Of a stretch of DNA of 64,000 nt, positions 17,092 to 25,657 are shown one piece after another. Origin of the DNA: Shinella curvata (GTDB lineage Bacteria; Pseudomonadota; Alphaproteobacteria; Rhizobiales; Rhizobiaceae); the NCBI RefSeq assembly GCF_022899935.1, contig NZ_JALJCJ010000002.1, forward strand, positions 744,001 through 808,000. The letters run 5' to 3'. The notes below the pieces were generated by a model. It did no database searches and had not been told where the DNA came from. It saw nothing but the letters and a program-made list of their open reading frames with translations. Positions within the stretch are counted from its first letter, which is position 1. Each line of letters begins with the position of its first letter. Both the position numbers and the translations under genes were made by a program.

Positions 17092-19344
17092 ATGGGACAA
17101 AACACTTTGCCGCCGGATGGCGGAGACGACAATATCCTGCCGGTCGACCTCAAGGCGGCGCTGGAAGAGCGCTACCTTGCCTATGCGCTGTCGACCATCA
17201 CCCAGCGCGCGCTGCCGGATGTGCGCGACGGCCTGAAGCCGGTTCACCGCCGCATCATCCATGCGATGAGCGAAATGGGCATCCGCGCCAATTCGTCCTT
17301 CAAGAAATGCGCGCGTATCGTCGGCGACGTCATCGGAAAGTTCCATCCGCATGGCGACCAGTCGGTCTACGATGCGCTGGTGCGCCTCGCGCAGGATTTC
17401 TCGCAGCGTTATCCGATCGTCGACGGGCAGGGCAATTTCGGCAATATCGACGGCGACAATGCCGCCGCCTACCGATACACCGAAGCGCGCATGACCGATG
17501 TCGCGACGCTGCTGCTCGACGGTATCGATCAGGACGCCGTCGATTTCCGCCCGACCTACAACGAGGAGGACGAGGAGCCGATCGTCCTGCCGGGTGCTTT
17601 CCCGAACCTCCTGGCGAACGGATCCTCCGGTATCGCGGTGGGCATGGCGACGTCCATTCCCTCGCACAACGTGCATGAACTGTGCGATGCCGCCCTTTAC
17701 CTCATCCGCCACCCTGAAGCGGAGGTGGAGAAGCTCGTCGAATTCGTGCAGGGTCCGGACCTGCCGACCGGCGGCATCATCATCGACGGCCGCGAAAGCA
17801 TCATCGAGGCCTACAAGACGGGCCGCGGTGGTTTTCGCGTGCGCTCCAAGTGGCAGACGGAAGATTTGGGCCGCGGCGGCTACCAGATCGTCGTCACAGA
17901 GATCCCCTATCAGGTCCAGAAATCGCGGCTGATCGAAAAGATCGCCGAACTGTTGATCGCCCGAAAGCTGCCGCTCCTGGAGGACATCAGGGACGAGTCG
18001 GCCGAAGACGTGCGCATCGTGCTGGTGCCGAAGAGCCGCACCGTCGATCCGACGATCCTGATGGAATCGCTGTTCAAGCTGTCGGAGCTGGAAAACCGCA
18101 TTCCGCTCAACATGAACGTGCTCTCGATGGGGCGTGTTCCGAAGGTCATGGGCCTCAAGGATGTGCTGGTCGAGTGGCTCGCCCACCGTCGCGAAGTGCT
18201 GCAACGCCGCTCGCGCCATCGCCTTGCCGCCATCGAGCGCCGCCTCGAGATTCTCGGCGGTTATCTCGTCGCCTATCTCAACCTCGACGAAGTGATCCGG
18301 ATCATCCGCGAGGAGGACGAGCCGAAGGTCTCCCTCATGGAAACCTTCTCGCTCACCGACGTGCAGGCCGAAGCGATCCTCAACATGCGCCTGCGCTCCT
18401 TGCGCAAGCTCGAGGAATTCGAGATCCGCAGCGAATTCGACACGCTTTCGAAGGAAAAAGCCGAAATCGAGGCGCTGCTCGGCTCAGACGAGAAGCAGTG
18501 GCAGACCGTCGCCTGGGAAATCGGCGAGGTCCGCAAGAAATTCGCCAAGGCGACGGAGCTCGGCCGCCGCCGCACCCAGTTCGCCAGCGCGCCGGAGGCC
18601 GATGTCGAGGCGATCCAGCAGGCGATGATCGAGAAGGAGCCGGTGACGGTCGTCATCTCGGAAAAGGGCTGGATCCGTGCGCTGAAGGGGCACATCGCCG
18701 ATACATCAGGCCTCCAGTTCAAGGAGGGTGACGCGCTGAAGGTGGCCTTCCCGGCGCAGACGACGGACAAGGTGCTGATCGTGACGACCGGCGGCAAGGT
18801 CTATACGCTCGGCGCCGACAAGCTGCCGGGCGGTCGCGGCCATGGCGAGCCGCTGCGCATCATGGTCGACATGGAGAACGATCAGGACGTCCTGACGGCC
18901 TTCGTGCACGACCCGCAGCGCAAGGTCATTGTGGCCTCGCAGGCCGGTAACGGTTTTGTCGTTGCGGAGACCGAGATGGTTGCCAATACCCGCAAGGGCA
19001 AGCAGGTGATGAATGTCGGCATGCCAGACGAGGCCAAGCTCGTCGTGCCGGTGCGCGGCGATCACGTCGCCGTCGTCGGCGAAAACCGCAAGATGCTCGT
19101 CTTCCCGCTGGCCCAGCTGCCGGAAATGTCGCGCGGCAAGGGCGTGCGCCTGCAGCGCTACAAGGACGGCGGCATCTCCGACCTGCGCTGCTTCGCCATC
19201 GCCGACGGCCTTTCCTGGGACGACAGCGCCGGCCGCAACTTCGTGCGCACCCGGGAAGAGCTTGCCGAATGGCTCGCCGACCGCGCGACCGCAGGCCGCA
19301 CCGTGCCGAAGGGCTTCCCGCGCAGCGGCAAGTTCAGCGGCTGA
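17092..19344 (+). CDS. parC: DNA topoisomerase IV subunit A
   Basis: A 750-residue type IIA topoisomerase subunit that decatenates chromosomes with ParE. RYTEAR includes the catalytic Tyr129. The quinolone-determining region reads [12 protein letters not shown] at 85-96, with Gln90 at the position equivalent to E. coli Ser80. The C-terminal beta-pinwheel region (about 500-750) has repeated [12 protein letters not shown] / [13 protein letters not shown] / FVVAETEMV blades, which is ParC-like; no clear GyrA-box is seen. No parE is in the window. The stop abuts the stop of the convergent toxin gene with no gap. Confidence 0.93.
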   Translation: MGQNTLPPDGGDDNILPVDLKAALEERYLAYALSTITQRALPDVRDGLKPVHRRIIHAMSEMGIRANSSFKKCARIVGDVIGKFHPHGDQSVYDALVRLAQDFSQRYPIVDGQGNFGNIDGDNAAAYRYTEARMTDVATLLLDGIDQDAVDFRPTYNEEDEEPIVLPGAFPNLLANGSSGIAVGMATSIPSHNVHELCDAALYLIRHPEAEVEKLVEFVQGPDLPTGGIIIDGRESIIEAYKTGRGGFRVRSKWQTEDLGRGGYQIVVTEIPYQVQKSRLIEKIAELLIARKLPLLEDIRDESAEDVRIVLVPKSRTVDPTILMESLFKLSELENRIPLNMNVLSMGRVPKVMGLKDVLVEWLAHRREVLQRRSRHRLAAIERRLEILGGYLVAYLNLDEVIRIIREEDEPKVSLMETFSLTDVQAEAILNMRLRSLRKLEEFEIRSEFDTLSKEKAEIEALLGSDEKQWQTVAWEIGEVRKKFAKATELGRRRTQFASAPEADVEAIQQAMIEKEPVTVVISEKGWIRALKGHIADTSGLQFKEGDALKVAFPAQTTDKVLIVTTGGKVYTLGADKLPGGRGHGEPLRIMVDMENDQDVLTAFVHDPQRKVIVASQAGNGFVVAETEMVANTRKGKQVMNVGMPDEAKLVVPVRGDHVAVVGENRKMLVFPLAQLPEMSRGKGVRLQRYKDGGISDLRCFAIADGLSWDDSAGRNFVRTREELAEWLADRATAGRTVPKGFPRSGKFSG

Positions 19345-19737
19345 TCAACCGGAATAGGGGACGCTGACGTCGCGCAGGAAGCGCGTCGCGCCCTCTTCGT
19401 CGATCTCGCCGGCGGCGACGGCGAGGACGAAAGCGATTACATCGGCTTGCGATGCCTCGATCAGATTGCCGTTGAGTATCAAGAATGTAAACGCGGCAAG
19501 AAAGCCGGTGCGCTTGTTCCCGTCAGAGAAGGGGTGATTGCGCACGATGCCGTAGAGATACGCAGCGGCCAATTCGAAAAGATCCGGCGTGCCATATGCT
19601 GCCTTGTTGAGTGGGCGAGCCAGAGCAGCCTCCAGAGCGTTCTGATCTTTAAGGCCGCCAAGCCCGCCATGCTCGAGAAGCTGCTCTTCGTGCATGACCT
19701 CCACAGCTTGGCGGGTCAGCCACTTAATGTCTCTCAT
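19345..19737 (-). CDS. doc: Doc (death-on-curing) family toxin
   Basis: A 130-residue Fic/Doc-fold protein. HPFSDGNKR at 68-76 matches the Doc active-site pattern HxFx(D/N)xNKR. Characterised Doc proteins inactivate EF-Tu by phosphorylation. The start overlaps the antitoxin stop by 4 bases (ATGA), as in coupled toxin-antitoxin pairs. The motif is intact, so the toxin is probably functional. The EF-Tu target is inferred from the family. Confidence 0.9.
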   Translation of the reverse strand: MRDIKWLTRQAVEVMHEEQLLEHGGLGGLKDQNALEAALARPLNKAAYGTPDLFELAAAYLYGIVRNHPFSDGNKRTGFLAAFTFLILNGNLIEASQADVIAFVLAVAAGEIDEEGATRFLRDVSVPYSG

Positions 19738-19955
19738 TTCGCGAGTTCGCGGAGGGCGACGCGATATTTCTCCATACCCATTCGGGCGGCTTTGAGTTGT
19801 TCCGCCAGATCGGCGTTTTGGGGAATAAGCTGGATTTGACCGCTTTCTTCCTTCAACGTCAGTTCATCCCCCGCCTTGACGCCCATGCGGTCGAGGACGT
19901 CCTTCGGGATGATAATGCCTTCGGAATTGCCGATCTTGCGGATGGTGATATTCAT
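19734..19955 (-). CDS. AbrB/MazE-type antitoxin
   Basis: A 73-residue protein with an N-terminal swapped-hairpin AbrB DNA-binding domain (MNITIRKIGNSEGIIIPKDVLDRMGVKAGDEL pattern) and a C-terminal helical tail that would neutralise the toxin. It precedes doc and overlaps it by 4 bases. Doc is classically paired with Phd; here the partner has an AbrB/SpoVT fold, a combination seen in many genomes. It should bind the palindrome just upstream and repress the operon. Confidence 0.88.
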   Translation of the reverse strand: MNITIRKIGNSEGIIIPKDVLDRMGVKAGDELTLKEESGQIQLIPQNADLAEQLKAARMGMEKYRVALRELAK

Positions 19956-19966
19956 GGCTTTGCTCC

Positions 19967-19985
19967 GTTATAACTGAGTTATAAC
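19967..19985 (-). promoter_or_regulatory. Palindromic operator of the toxin-antitoxin operon
   Basis: Two copies of the self-palindromic octamer GTTATAAC are separated by 3 bases (19967-19974 and 19978-19985). They sit 11 bases before the antitoxin ATG and just upstream of its GGAGC ribosome-binding site, where binding would block transcription. This is the expected position for autoregulation by the antitoxin or the antitoxin-toxin complex. Confidence 0.7.
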
Positions 19986-20009
19986 ATCGCCTGCGGCCAG
20001 TCTCAAGCC

Positions 20010-20927
20010 TCACCCCGTGAACGGAAACTCTGCCGCCGCATCGCTTTCCTTGGCGGCGCGGGCCTTCGAGCGCATCTGCCAGAGCGAATGGACCAGCAGC
20101 GCGAGGATGAGGATGGAGCCGCCGATAAGGGTTTGGGTGGTGGGCGTCTCGGAAAAGACGATCCACACCCAGATCGGGGCCAAGACCGTTTCCAGCAGGT
20201 AGAACATGCCGACCTCGGGCGCTGACAGATAGCGCGGGCCCGTGGCTAGGCAGAAGAAGGCGAGCGGGATCATGATGAGCCCGTTGAACAGGATGAAGCC
20301 GGGGGCGGCGATCTGGAAGCCCGTGTCGGGCAGCAGGATCAGCGCGGCTATGCCGGGAAAGATCGCGGTGACCAGGGGCACGAAACCCAGGTCGAGGCCG
20401 CTGCGGCGGCTCAGCGTGATCGCCGAGGCCAGCAGGAAGGCCGACGAGGCCGCCATCGCATCGCCGAAGAAGTTCCCGCTTTCCAACCCGTCATGCACGA
20501 TCAGCATGACCCCTGCGACCATCGCCGCCATGGTGATGAGGGTGGCGTTCGAAGGGCGTTCTCCGAGGAAAATCCAGGACAGGATCGCCGCGAACATCGA
20601 GGTGAAGGCGAGGATGAAGACGACGTTCGCCGTCGACGTGTTGAAGACCGCCAGCATGAAGGTCAGCGAGTTTATGCCGTAGAGCACGCCGATCAGCAGG
20701 CCTAGCGGCCCGGGTATCAGCGCCACGCGCTTGCCGAGCGCAAAACGCACGACCGACCAGAACAGGATCGCCATCGCGAATGTCGCAAAGCTGCGCGTCG
20801 CCAGCACCGACCAGACCTCGCCATGGGCCGAGCGGATCAGCGGGATATCGAAGGAGAGGGCGAGGCCGCCGATGGCGGTGATGAGAAGACCCTTGCGGTG
20901 AAGGGCGGGATCGCTTGTCTGGGACAC
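20010..20927 (-). CDS. EamA/DMT family transporter
   Basis: A 305-residue inner-membrane protein with ten hydrophobic helices in two EamA repeats (helix-rich blocks before and after about residue 155). FLGERPSNATLITMAAMVAGVMLI is a typical end of the first repeat. The substrate is unknown; family members export metabolites. It lies downstream of bpt on the same strand, with an 18-bp gap. Confidence 0.85.
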   Translation of the reverse strand: MSQTSDPALHRKGLLITAIGGLALSFDIPLIRSAHGEVWSVLATRSFATFAMAILFWSVVRFALGKRVALIPGPLGLLIGVLYGINSLTFMLAVFNTSTANVVFILAFTSMFAAILSWIFLGERPSNATLITMAAMVAGVMLIVHDGLESGNFFGDAMAASSAFLLASAITLSRRSGLDLGFVPLVTAIFPGIAALILLPDTGFQIAAPGFILFNGLIMIPLAFFCLATGPRYLSAPEVGMFYLLETVLAPIWVWIVFSETPTTQTLIGGSILILALLVHSLWQMRSKARAAKESDAAAEFPFTG

Positions 20928-20945
20928 GATGGGACCGAATCGATG

Positions 20946-21710
20946 CTAAGAGGCAGTATCCTGCTCATCATAGCGTTCCCAGCCGCGTGGCATCAGGTGT
21001 TCCTGCGGCAAAAACTTTGTTTTGTAGTCCATTTTGCGCGATCCCTTGACCCAATAGCCGAGATAGACATGCGGTAGGCCAAGCGCCTTGGCGCGCCTGA
21101 TATGGTCGAGGATCATGAACGTGCCGAAGGAGCGGTCGGCCAGCTCGGGATTGTAGAAGGAATAGACCATAGACAGGCCGTCGCCCATGCGATCGGTCAG
21201 CGCCACCGCGAGCAGTTCGCCCTGCGGGCGCTCCTGCAGCCCCGAGCCTTCCTCGCGCTTGCGATACTCGATGATCTTGGTGTTGACATGCGTGTCCTCC
21301 ACCATCATCGCGTAGTCGAGCACGGACATGTCCGACATGCCGCCTTTCTGGTGGCGGGCGTCGAGATAGTGCCGGAAAAGGGAATATTGCTCGCTCGAGG
21401 GTTCGGCGGGATATTCGTTCGCGATCAGGTCGGCATTGGCCGCCAGCACGCGGCGCATCGAACGCCGCGGTGTGAACTCGTTGACGAGGATACGCACGGA
21501 AATGCAGGCACGGCAGCTTTCGCAGGCGGGGCGATAGGCGATGTTCTGCGAGCGGCGGAAGCCGCCCTGGGTCAGGAGATCGTTCAGTTCCGGCGCCCGC
21601 TCACCCACCAGATGGGTAAAAACCTTCCTCTCCATCTCCTGCGGCAGGTAGGGACAAGCCGCAGGCGCGGTCAGATAGAACTGCGGAGAAGGTGTTGCCT
21701 GCGTATTCAT
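20946..21710 (-). CDS. bpt: Aspartate/glutamate leucyltransferase (N-end rule)
   Basis: A 254-residue enzyme of the Ate1/Bpt family that transfers leucine from Leu-tRNA to N-terminal Asp or Glu of proteins, marking them for ClpS/ClpAP. Family segments are seen: [37 protein letters not shown] (Cys motif) and [20 protein letters not shown] near the C-terminus. Length is normal for bacterial Bpt. Confidence 0.93.
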   Translation of the reverse strand: MNTQATPSPQFYLTAPAACPYLPQEMERKVFTHLVGERAPELNDLLTQGGFRRSQNIAYRPACESCRACISVRILVNEFTPRRSMRRVLAANADLIANEYPAEPSSEQYSLFRHYLDARHQKGGMSDMSVLDYAMMVEDTHVNTKIIEYRKREEGSGLQERPQGELLAVALTDRMGDGLSMVYSFYNPELADRSFGTFMILDHIRRAKALGLPHVYLGYWVKGSRKMDYKTKFLPQEHLMPRGWERYDEQDTAS

Positions 21711-21815
21711 CGGCCGTGAGGCGACTCCATCGCTTTGTGACGCGTCTATGCCAATACCATGGCCTAGTTCGAAAAAAGGTCAACTAGAGGATTTCGCCGG
21801 TGCCTCCTGATTATC

Positions 21816-22280
21816 TCAATACCGGTCGCGGCGCACCATGACCGTGCCCAGCAGCAGGTCGTGCAACAGCCGGCCACGGTCGGTGAAGAGGCCGACGAGC
21901 ACGACGAACGGCGTCAGCACGGCATTGCCGATCCAGAACAGCGCGAGGTGCACGATCGCCGTGAGGAAATCCACGGGGCGACCATCGACGCGGGCGAGTG
22001 CAAGGCCCATGACATTCATTCCAGCGCTTGCCTGCGACGGACCACCCATCGTCAGGCCGAAATAGAGCATGGCGACGATGGCGAAGAGGGCAGGGTAAAG
22101 GAAGAAGCCGAGGCCGAGCGTCAGGATGCCGAGGAAGAAGACGATCACAGCCGCCGGAACCCAGAGAAGGGCGACGATCGCATAGTCGATCAGAAACGCG
22201 AAAATCCGCCGGGACAGCACACCGCGATAGGCCTGCCAGTCCGTCGTCGGAACCCGCGTTTCATTGAAATCAGCGCTCAT
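21816..22280 (-). CDS. RDD family membrane protein
   Basis: A 154-residue RDD protein with three or four transmembrane helices (RRIFAFLIDYAIVALLW carries the Arg and Asp signature). Function unknown; some RDD proteins act in ion homeostasis. The ATG at 22280 has GGAGACGGG just before it, and upstream in-frame codons lack family similarity. It lies downstream of hemB on the same strand with a 146-bp gap containing a repeat. Confidence 0.82.
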   Translation of the reverse strand: MSADFNETRVPTTDWQAYRGVLSRRIFAFLIDYAIVALLWVPAAVIVFFLGILTLGLGFFLYPALFAIVAMLYFGLTMGGPSQASAGMNVMGLALARVDGRPVDFLTAIVHLALFWIGNAVLTPFVVLVGLFTDRGRLLHDLLLGTVMVRRDRY

Positions 22281-22375
22281 CTGCCCGTCTCCGTGGTGGA
22301 ACATGTGGGACATATGGGGATGGTTTTGGGGAAAACAACGGCGGAACAGGAGAGTGCTCTCATCCAGTCTGCTGA

Positions 22376-22416
22376 CCCCCTCTCCCTGTTTGCGGGAGAG
22401 GGCCAGGTTGAGGGGC
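22376..22416. repeat. Hairpin repeat between RDD gene and hemB
   Basis: CCCTCTCCC (22378-22386) and GGGAGAGGG (22394-22402) form a perfect 9-bp hairpin with loop TGTTTGC, followed by CAGGTTGAGGGG. From memory this pattern is a common dispersed intergenic repeat in rhizobia. It may double as the hemB terminator. Confidence 0.55.
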
Positions 22417-22426
22417 TATGCCAGCC

Positions 22427-23443
22427 TCAACCCTTCTTCGCCAGATGCCGCGCCACATCCATCGCGAAATAGGTGAGGATGCCGTCGCAGCCGGCGCGCT
22501 TGAAAGCGAGCAGGGTTTCGAGCATGACGCGCTCGCCGTCGATCCAGCCGTTCATGGCGGCCGCCTTGATCTGGCTGTATTCGCCGGAGACCTGATAGGC
22601 GAAGACGGGAAGGCCGAAGGCTTCCTTCATGCGCCAACAGATGTCGAGATAGGGCAGGCCGGGCTTTACCATCAGCATGTCGGCGCCTTCCTCCACGTCG
22701 AGGGCGGCGTCGCGGATCGCCTCTGTGCCGTTGGCGGGATCGATGTAGTAGGTCTTCTTGTCGCCCTTCAGCAGGCCGCCGGTGCCAATCGCATCGCGAT
22801 AGGGACCGTAGAAGGCGGAGGCGAATTTCGTGGCATAAGACATGATGCCGACATTCTGGTGCCCGGCGGCATCCAGCGCGTGGCGGATGGCGCCGATGCG
22901 GCCGTCCATCATTTCCGAGGGAGCGATGATATCGGAGCCGGCATCGGCCTGGAGCACGGCGGCCTTGGCCACCAGGTCCACCGTCTCGTCGTTGACGATG
23001 ACATCGCCGCGCAGCACGCCGTCATGGCCGTGACTGGTGAAGGGGTCAAGCGCGACATCGGTGATGACGCCGATATTGGGCACGGCCTTTTTGATGGCGC
23101 GCGTCGCCTCGTTGATGAGATTGTTGGCGACAAGACAGTGCGAACCCGTTTCGTCGCGAAGGTTCATCTCGATATTCGGGAAGGTGGCGATGGCGGGGAT
23201 GCCGAGATCGGCGGCTTCCCTTGCCGCTTCCACCAGCTTGTCGATGCTCATGCGATCGACACCGGGCATGGCGGCGACGGGATCGACGACATTCTCGCCG
23301 GGCACGACGAAAACCGGCCAGATGAGATCATCCACCGTCAGTCGGTTTTCCTGCACGAGGCGGCGTGTCCAGTCGGCTTTCCGGTTGCGCCGCATGCGGC
23401 GGCCGCCGGTGATATCGTCGACAATGTGCCTGCTGCCGGTCAT
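22427..23443 (-). CDS. hemB: Delta-aminolevulinic acid dehydratase (porphobilinogen synthase)
   Basis: A 338-residue enzyme that joins two 5-aminolevulinates into porphobilinogen in tetrapyrrole synthesis. The two active-site lysines are Lys206 (SYATKFASAFYGP) and Lys260 (LMVKPGLPYLD). The metal-site region reads DVALDPFTSHGHDG at 129-142, with Ala131, Asp133 and Asp141 in place of the three zinc-binding cysteines, so this is a Mg-dependent type. Length is normal. Confidence 0.96.
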   Translation of the reverse strand: MTGSRHIVDDITGGRRMRRNRKADWTRRLVQENRLTVDDLIWPVFVVPGENVVDPVAAMPGVDRMSIDKLVEAAREAADLGIPAIATFPNIEMNLRDETGSHCLVANNLINEATRAIKKAVPNIGVITDVALDPFTSHGHDGVLRGDVIVNDETVDLVAKAAVLQADAGSDIIAPSEMMDGRIGAIRHALDAAGHQNVGIMSYATKFASAFYGPYRDAIGTGGLLKGDKKTYYIDPANGTEAIRDAALDVEEGADMLMVKPGLPYLDICWRMKEAFGLPVFAYQVSGEYSQIKAAAMNGWIDGERVMLETLLAFKRAGCDGILTYFAMDVARHLAKKG

Positions 23444-23533
23444 GATGTCATTTCCCTTGCGCGATCTTTTCTGCGCCTCATATCACGCCGAAACCGGCAA
23501 TCAAATCGCGAGGGGGAAGGAGACCTGCGGCAT

Positions 23534-23608
23534 ATGGCCGTGCATGATCGATTTTGCGGGCTTTATGCGGCCTCGCCTTGCCCTTACTGTCCGCCGCATG
23601 GTTGCTGA
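23534..23608 (+). CDS. Possible 24-residue Cys-rich peptide overlapping the next gene start
   Basis: ATG at 23534 follows GGGGGAAGGAG (23512-23522) by about 11 bases, the best ribosome-binding site in this region. The frame ends in PCPYCPPHGC and stops at 23608, overlapping the start of the next gene (23598) by 11 bases. It could be a leader peptide coupled to that gene, or the ribosome-binding site may be coincidental. No homologue is recognised. Confidence 0.3.
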   Translation: MAVHDRFCGLYAASPCPYCPPHGC

Positions 23609-24035
23609 TTCTGCCAAAGGCCCCAGGCCGAGCCTGACCGAAACGCTGTTCACGCTGTTCCTGCGTCTGGTGGCGGTGGGCTCCCTGTGGTTCGCCTTGC
23701 AATACTGGGCGATGCTGACGGGCTTCTCCTTCAACGGGCAGGGGCGTTTCGATCTGCTGCCGCCGGCCTGGAAGGCGGCCTATACGGCGCTGGCCGTTCT
23801 CTTCCCCGTAGCAGCTGTTGGACTGTGGCTTCTCGTCTCCTGGGGGCCGGTCATATGGCTCGTCGCGGCAGCCACGGAAGTCGCCATGCACGAGGCCTAT
23901 CCCTCGGTTTTCGGCATCGACCGGCCGCTCGTTTTTATGCATGTGGCGATCGCCGTTCTCTTCGTTCTTTTCCGCATCGCGCTCTTCATTCAGCGCCGCC
24001 GGCAGGCCCGCACGGTAAGAACTGATTCACCGTGA
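23598..24035 (+). CDS. DUF6163-like inner-membrane protein
   Basis: A 145-residue membrane protein with about four hydrophobic helices (TLFLRLVAVGSLWFALQYW, AAYTALAVLFPVAAVGLWLLVSW, VIWLVAAATEVAMHE, FMHVAIAVLFVLFRIALFI) and a basic C-terminal tail. It resembles the rhizobial DUF6163 family of unknown function. The start is uncertain: ATG 23598 lacks a ribosome-binding site, and in-frame ATGs at 23544 and 23565 would add 11-18 residues. Confidence 0.65.
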   Translation: MVADSAKGPRPSLTETLFTLFLRLVAVGSLWFALQYWAMLTGFSFNGQGRFDLLPPAWKAAYTALAVLFPVAAVGLWLLVSWGPVIWLVAAATEVAMHEAYPSVFGIDRPLVFMHVAIAVLFVLFRIALFIQRRRQARTVRTDSP

Positions 24036-24165
24036 GACAGGGTCGCCTTCCGGTAAGGCGCTGTTAAGCCTGCGGTTTAAGTAGAATTTTAGATGCATTC
24101 GTTAGGTTCTCACTCAAGGCGGGAAAACAAACCACACCGCCAAACAAAACAGTGAGGCAGTAACC

Positions 24166-24678
24166 ATGAACACCAAGATGAAGCCGCAGCAGGCCCCGGT
24201 CGTCGATACGCAGGAAGATGCGATCCGCAACCTTTATCTGGAATCCCTCCACCTCGTCGAGCGTCTGCACCGTCGCCTGCTCGATGTCATCAAGGACGAA
24301 TTCGACCGCGCCGGTCGCTCCGATGTCAACGCCGTTCAGGCGCTGCTCCTCTTCAACATCGGCAACTCGGAACTGACCGCCGGCGAGCTGCGCTCGCGCG
24401 GTTACTATCTCGGCTCGAACGTCTCCTACAACGTCAAGAAGCTCGTCGATCTCGGCTTCATCAACCACCAGCGCTCGCGCATCGACCGTCGCTCGGTCCG
24501 CATCAGCCTGACGGAAGAAGGCCAGGAAATCGCCGAGACCGTCGCCAAGCTCTATGAGCGCCATATCGGCTCGATCCAGAAGGTCGGCGGCATCGGCGAA
24601 GGCGAATTCAACCAGATGAACAAGCTGCTCCAGCGCCTCGATCGCTTCTGGAACGACTCGATCCTCTACCGCCTGTAA
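24166..24678 (+). CDS. ldtR: MarR family regulator LdtR
   Basis: A 170-residue winged-helix MarR family protein that closely resembles LdtR of Liberibacter and Sinorhizobium, which activates the L,D-transpeptidase gene ldtP and osmotic-stress responses. The wHTH lies at about residues 55-125 (SELTAGELRSRGYYLGSNVSYNVKKLVDLGF, then the wing SRIDRRSVRISLTEEG). The ldtP-like gene lies about 1 kb downstream, which supports the assignment. A hairpin terminator follows. Confidence 0.88.
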   Translation: MNTKMKPQQAPVVDTQEDAIRNLYLESLHLVERLHRRLLDVIKDEFDRAGRSDVNAVQALLLFNIGNSELTAGELRSRGYYLGSNVSYNVKKLVDLGFINHQRSRIDRRSVRISLTEEGQEIAETVAKLYERHIGSIQKVGGIGEGEFNQMNKLLQRLDRFWNDSILYRL

Positions 24679-24706
24679 AACCAGGCCCCATTTCGACCTC
24701 CTCCAT

Positions 24707-24746
24707 AAAGCCGGCCGCGTTCCCTGCGCGTCCGGCTTTGCTGTTT
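24707..24746 (+). terminator. Terminator after ldtR
   Basis: AAAGCCGG (24707-24714) pairs with CCGGCTTT (24732-24739), with additional GCG/CGC pairing inside, and is followed by GCTGTTTT. Confidence 0.65.
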
Positions 24747-24769
24747 TGTCACTACCTTCGCTCTCCGAC

Positions 24770-25312
24770 TCATCGGGCACAAGAGGAGAAACGAACGTAG
24801 GGAGGAAGGACAACACCTCGCTCGTTTTCCACCTGGGTAAAGAGCTGCTTGTCGCGAACCTGCGTGTCGATGCTCTTGCTGCATGCAATCGAGAATTGGG
24901 GGAGGCCGCCAAAGGCGATATATACGACCTGCTCGCTGTCGGGATCCTCGTGTATTTCCGTGACGGGAACCGTAAATTTGGAGCAGGTCTCGGTTGCAGC
25001 GTTCGGGGCTTCTTTTTCGCCGGCAGGCGCGTCCAGGCGCAGGTTGCAGAGGCCAAGGATGTCATCGCAGTCTATGTGACCCTCGATGGACCACACCGGC
25101 GTGCCTTCTCTATACGCTTCGAACCTGACCTGTTTTTGCCAATTGTTTTCGAATTCCGCATCGTCCTGTGTGTAGATCACGCGGGTATTGTCGAATTCCA
25201 GCGCGTAAATTGCCCGGTCTGGCGGGCAGGATGCCGCGTTTGCGGGGGCGGCCGCCAATGCCAATGCCGTCGAAATCGGCATCATCGCCTTCAAAATCTT
25301 GCCAACTGCCAT
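24770..25312 (-). CDS. Secreted cysteine-rich protein of unknown function
   Basis: A 180-residue protein with a Sec signal (MAVGKILKAMMPISTALALAAAPANAA) and six cysteines in the mature part, enough for three disulfides. I recognise no family. The ATG at 25312 is preferred because AAGGA lies 10 bases before it; ATG 25321 is adjacent to that site and less likely. The gene sits in reverse orientation between ldtR and the L,D-transpeptidase gene. A link to the cell-wall function of its neighbours is suggested only by position. Confidence 0.65.
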   Translation of the reverse strand: MAVGKILKAMMPISTALALAAAPANAASCPPDRAIYALEFDNTRVIYTQDDAEFENNWQKQVRFEAYREGTPVWSIEGHIDCDDILGLCNLRLDAPAGEKEAPNAATETCSKFTVPVTEIHEDPDSEQVVYIAFGGLPQFSIACSKSIDTQVRDKQLFTQVENERGVVLPPYVRFSSCAR

Positions 25313-25657
25313 GTTCCCCATATCCTTGGCTTCATTGTTTTTGCAGATGACATGTGGCCGTTGCGATAGCAAAGCACAGCCTGCATGACAAAAGCGGTGA
25401 ACCGCACCGCGAAAACCTTTTCCAAGCTTTTTGGGCGCATTTCCGAAAGGCATGGCAAGCCCGCGGAAGTCACCGGGACACGAATTGGCCATATTGCTGT
25501 GACACCCGGACGCTGGGCTTAAGGTATGCGCGGGCGGCAGGGCCGGTTTGCGTTTGTTAACCCTGTTCGTGATAGCTGCATCGGGTATGGACCCTCGGGT
25601 CATGTGCCCAGGGCGCACCCGCCGCTTTGAACGGCGTCTCAGGAGATGGTAGGATTG
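25313..25657. promoter_or_regulatory. 345-bp divergent region upstream of the L,D-transpeptidase
   Basis: This region carries the promoters of the Cys-rich protein gene (leftward) and ldtP (rightward). AGCTGCAT at 25574-25581 differs by one base from AGATGCAT at 24091-24098 upstream of ldtR. A shared LdtR site is possible but not proven. GTTAACCC lies just upstream of it (25556-25563). No gene is visible. Confidence 0.35.
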
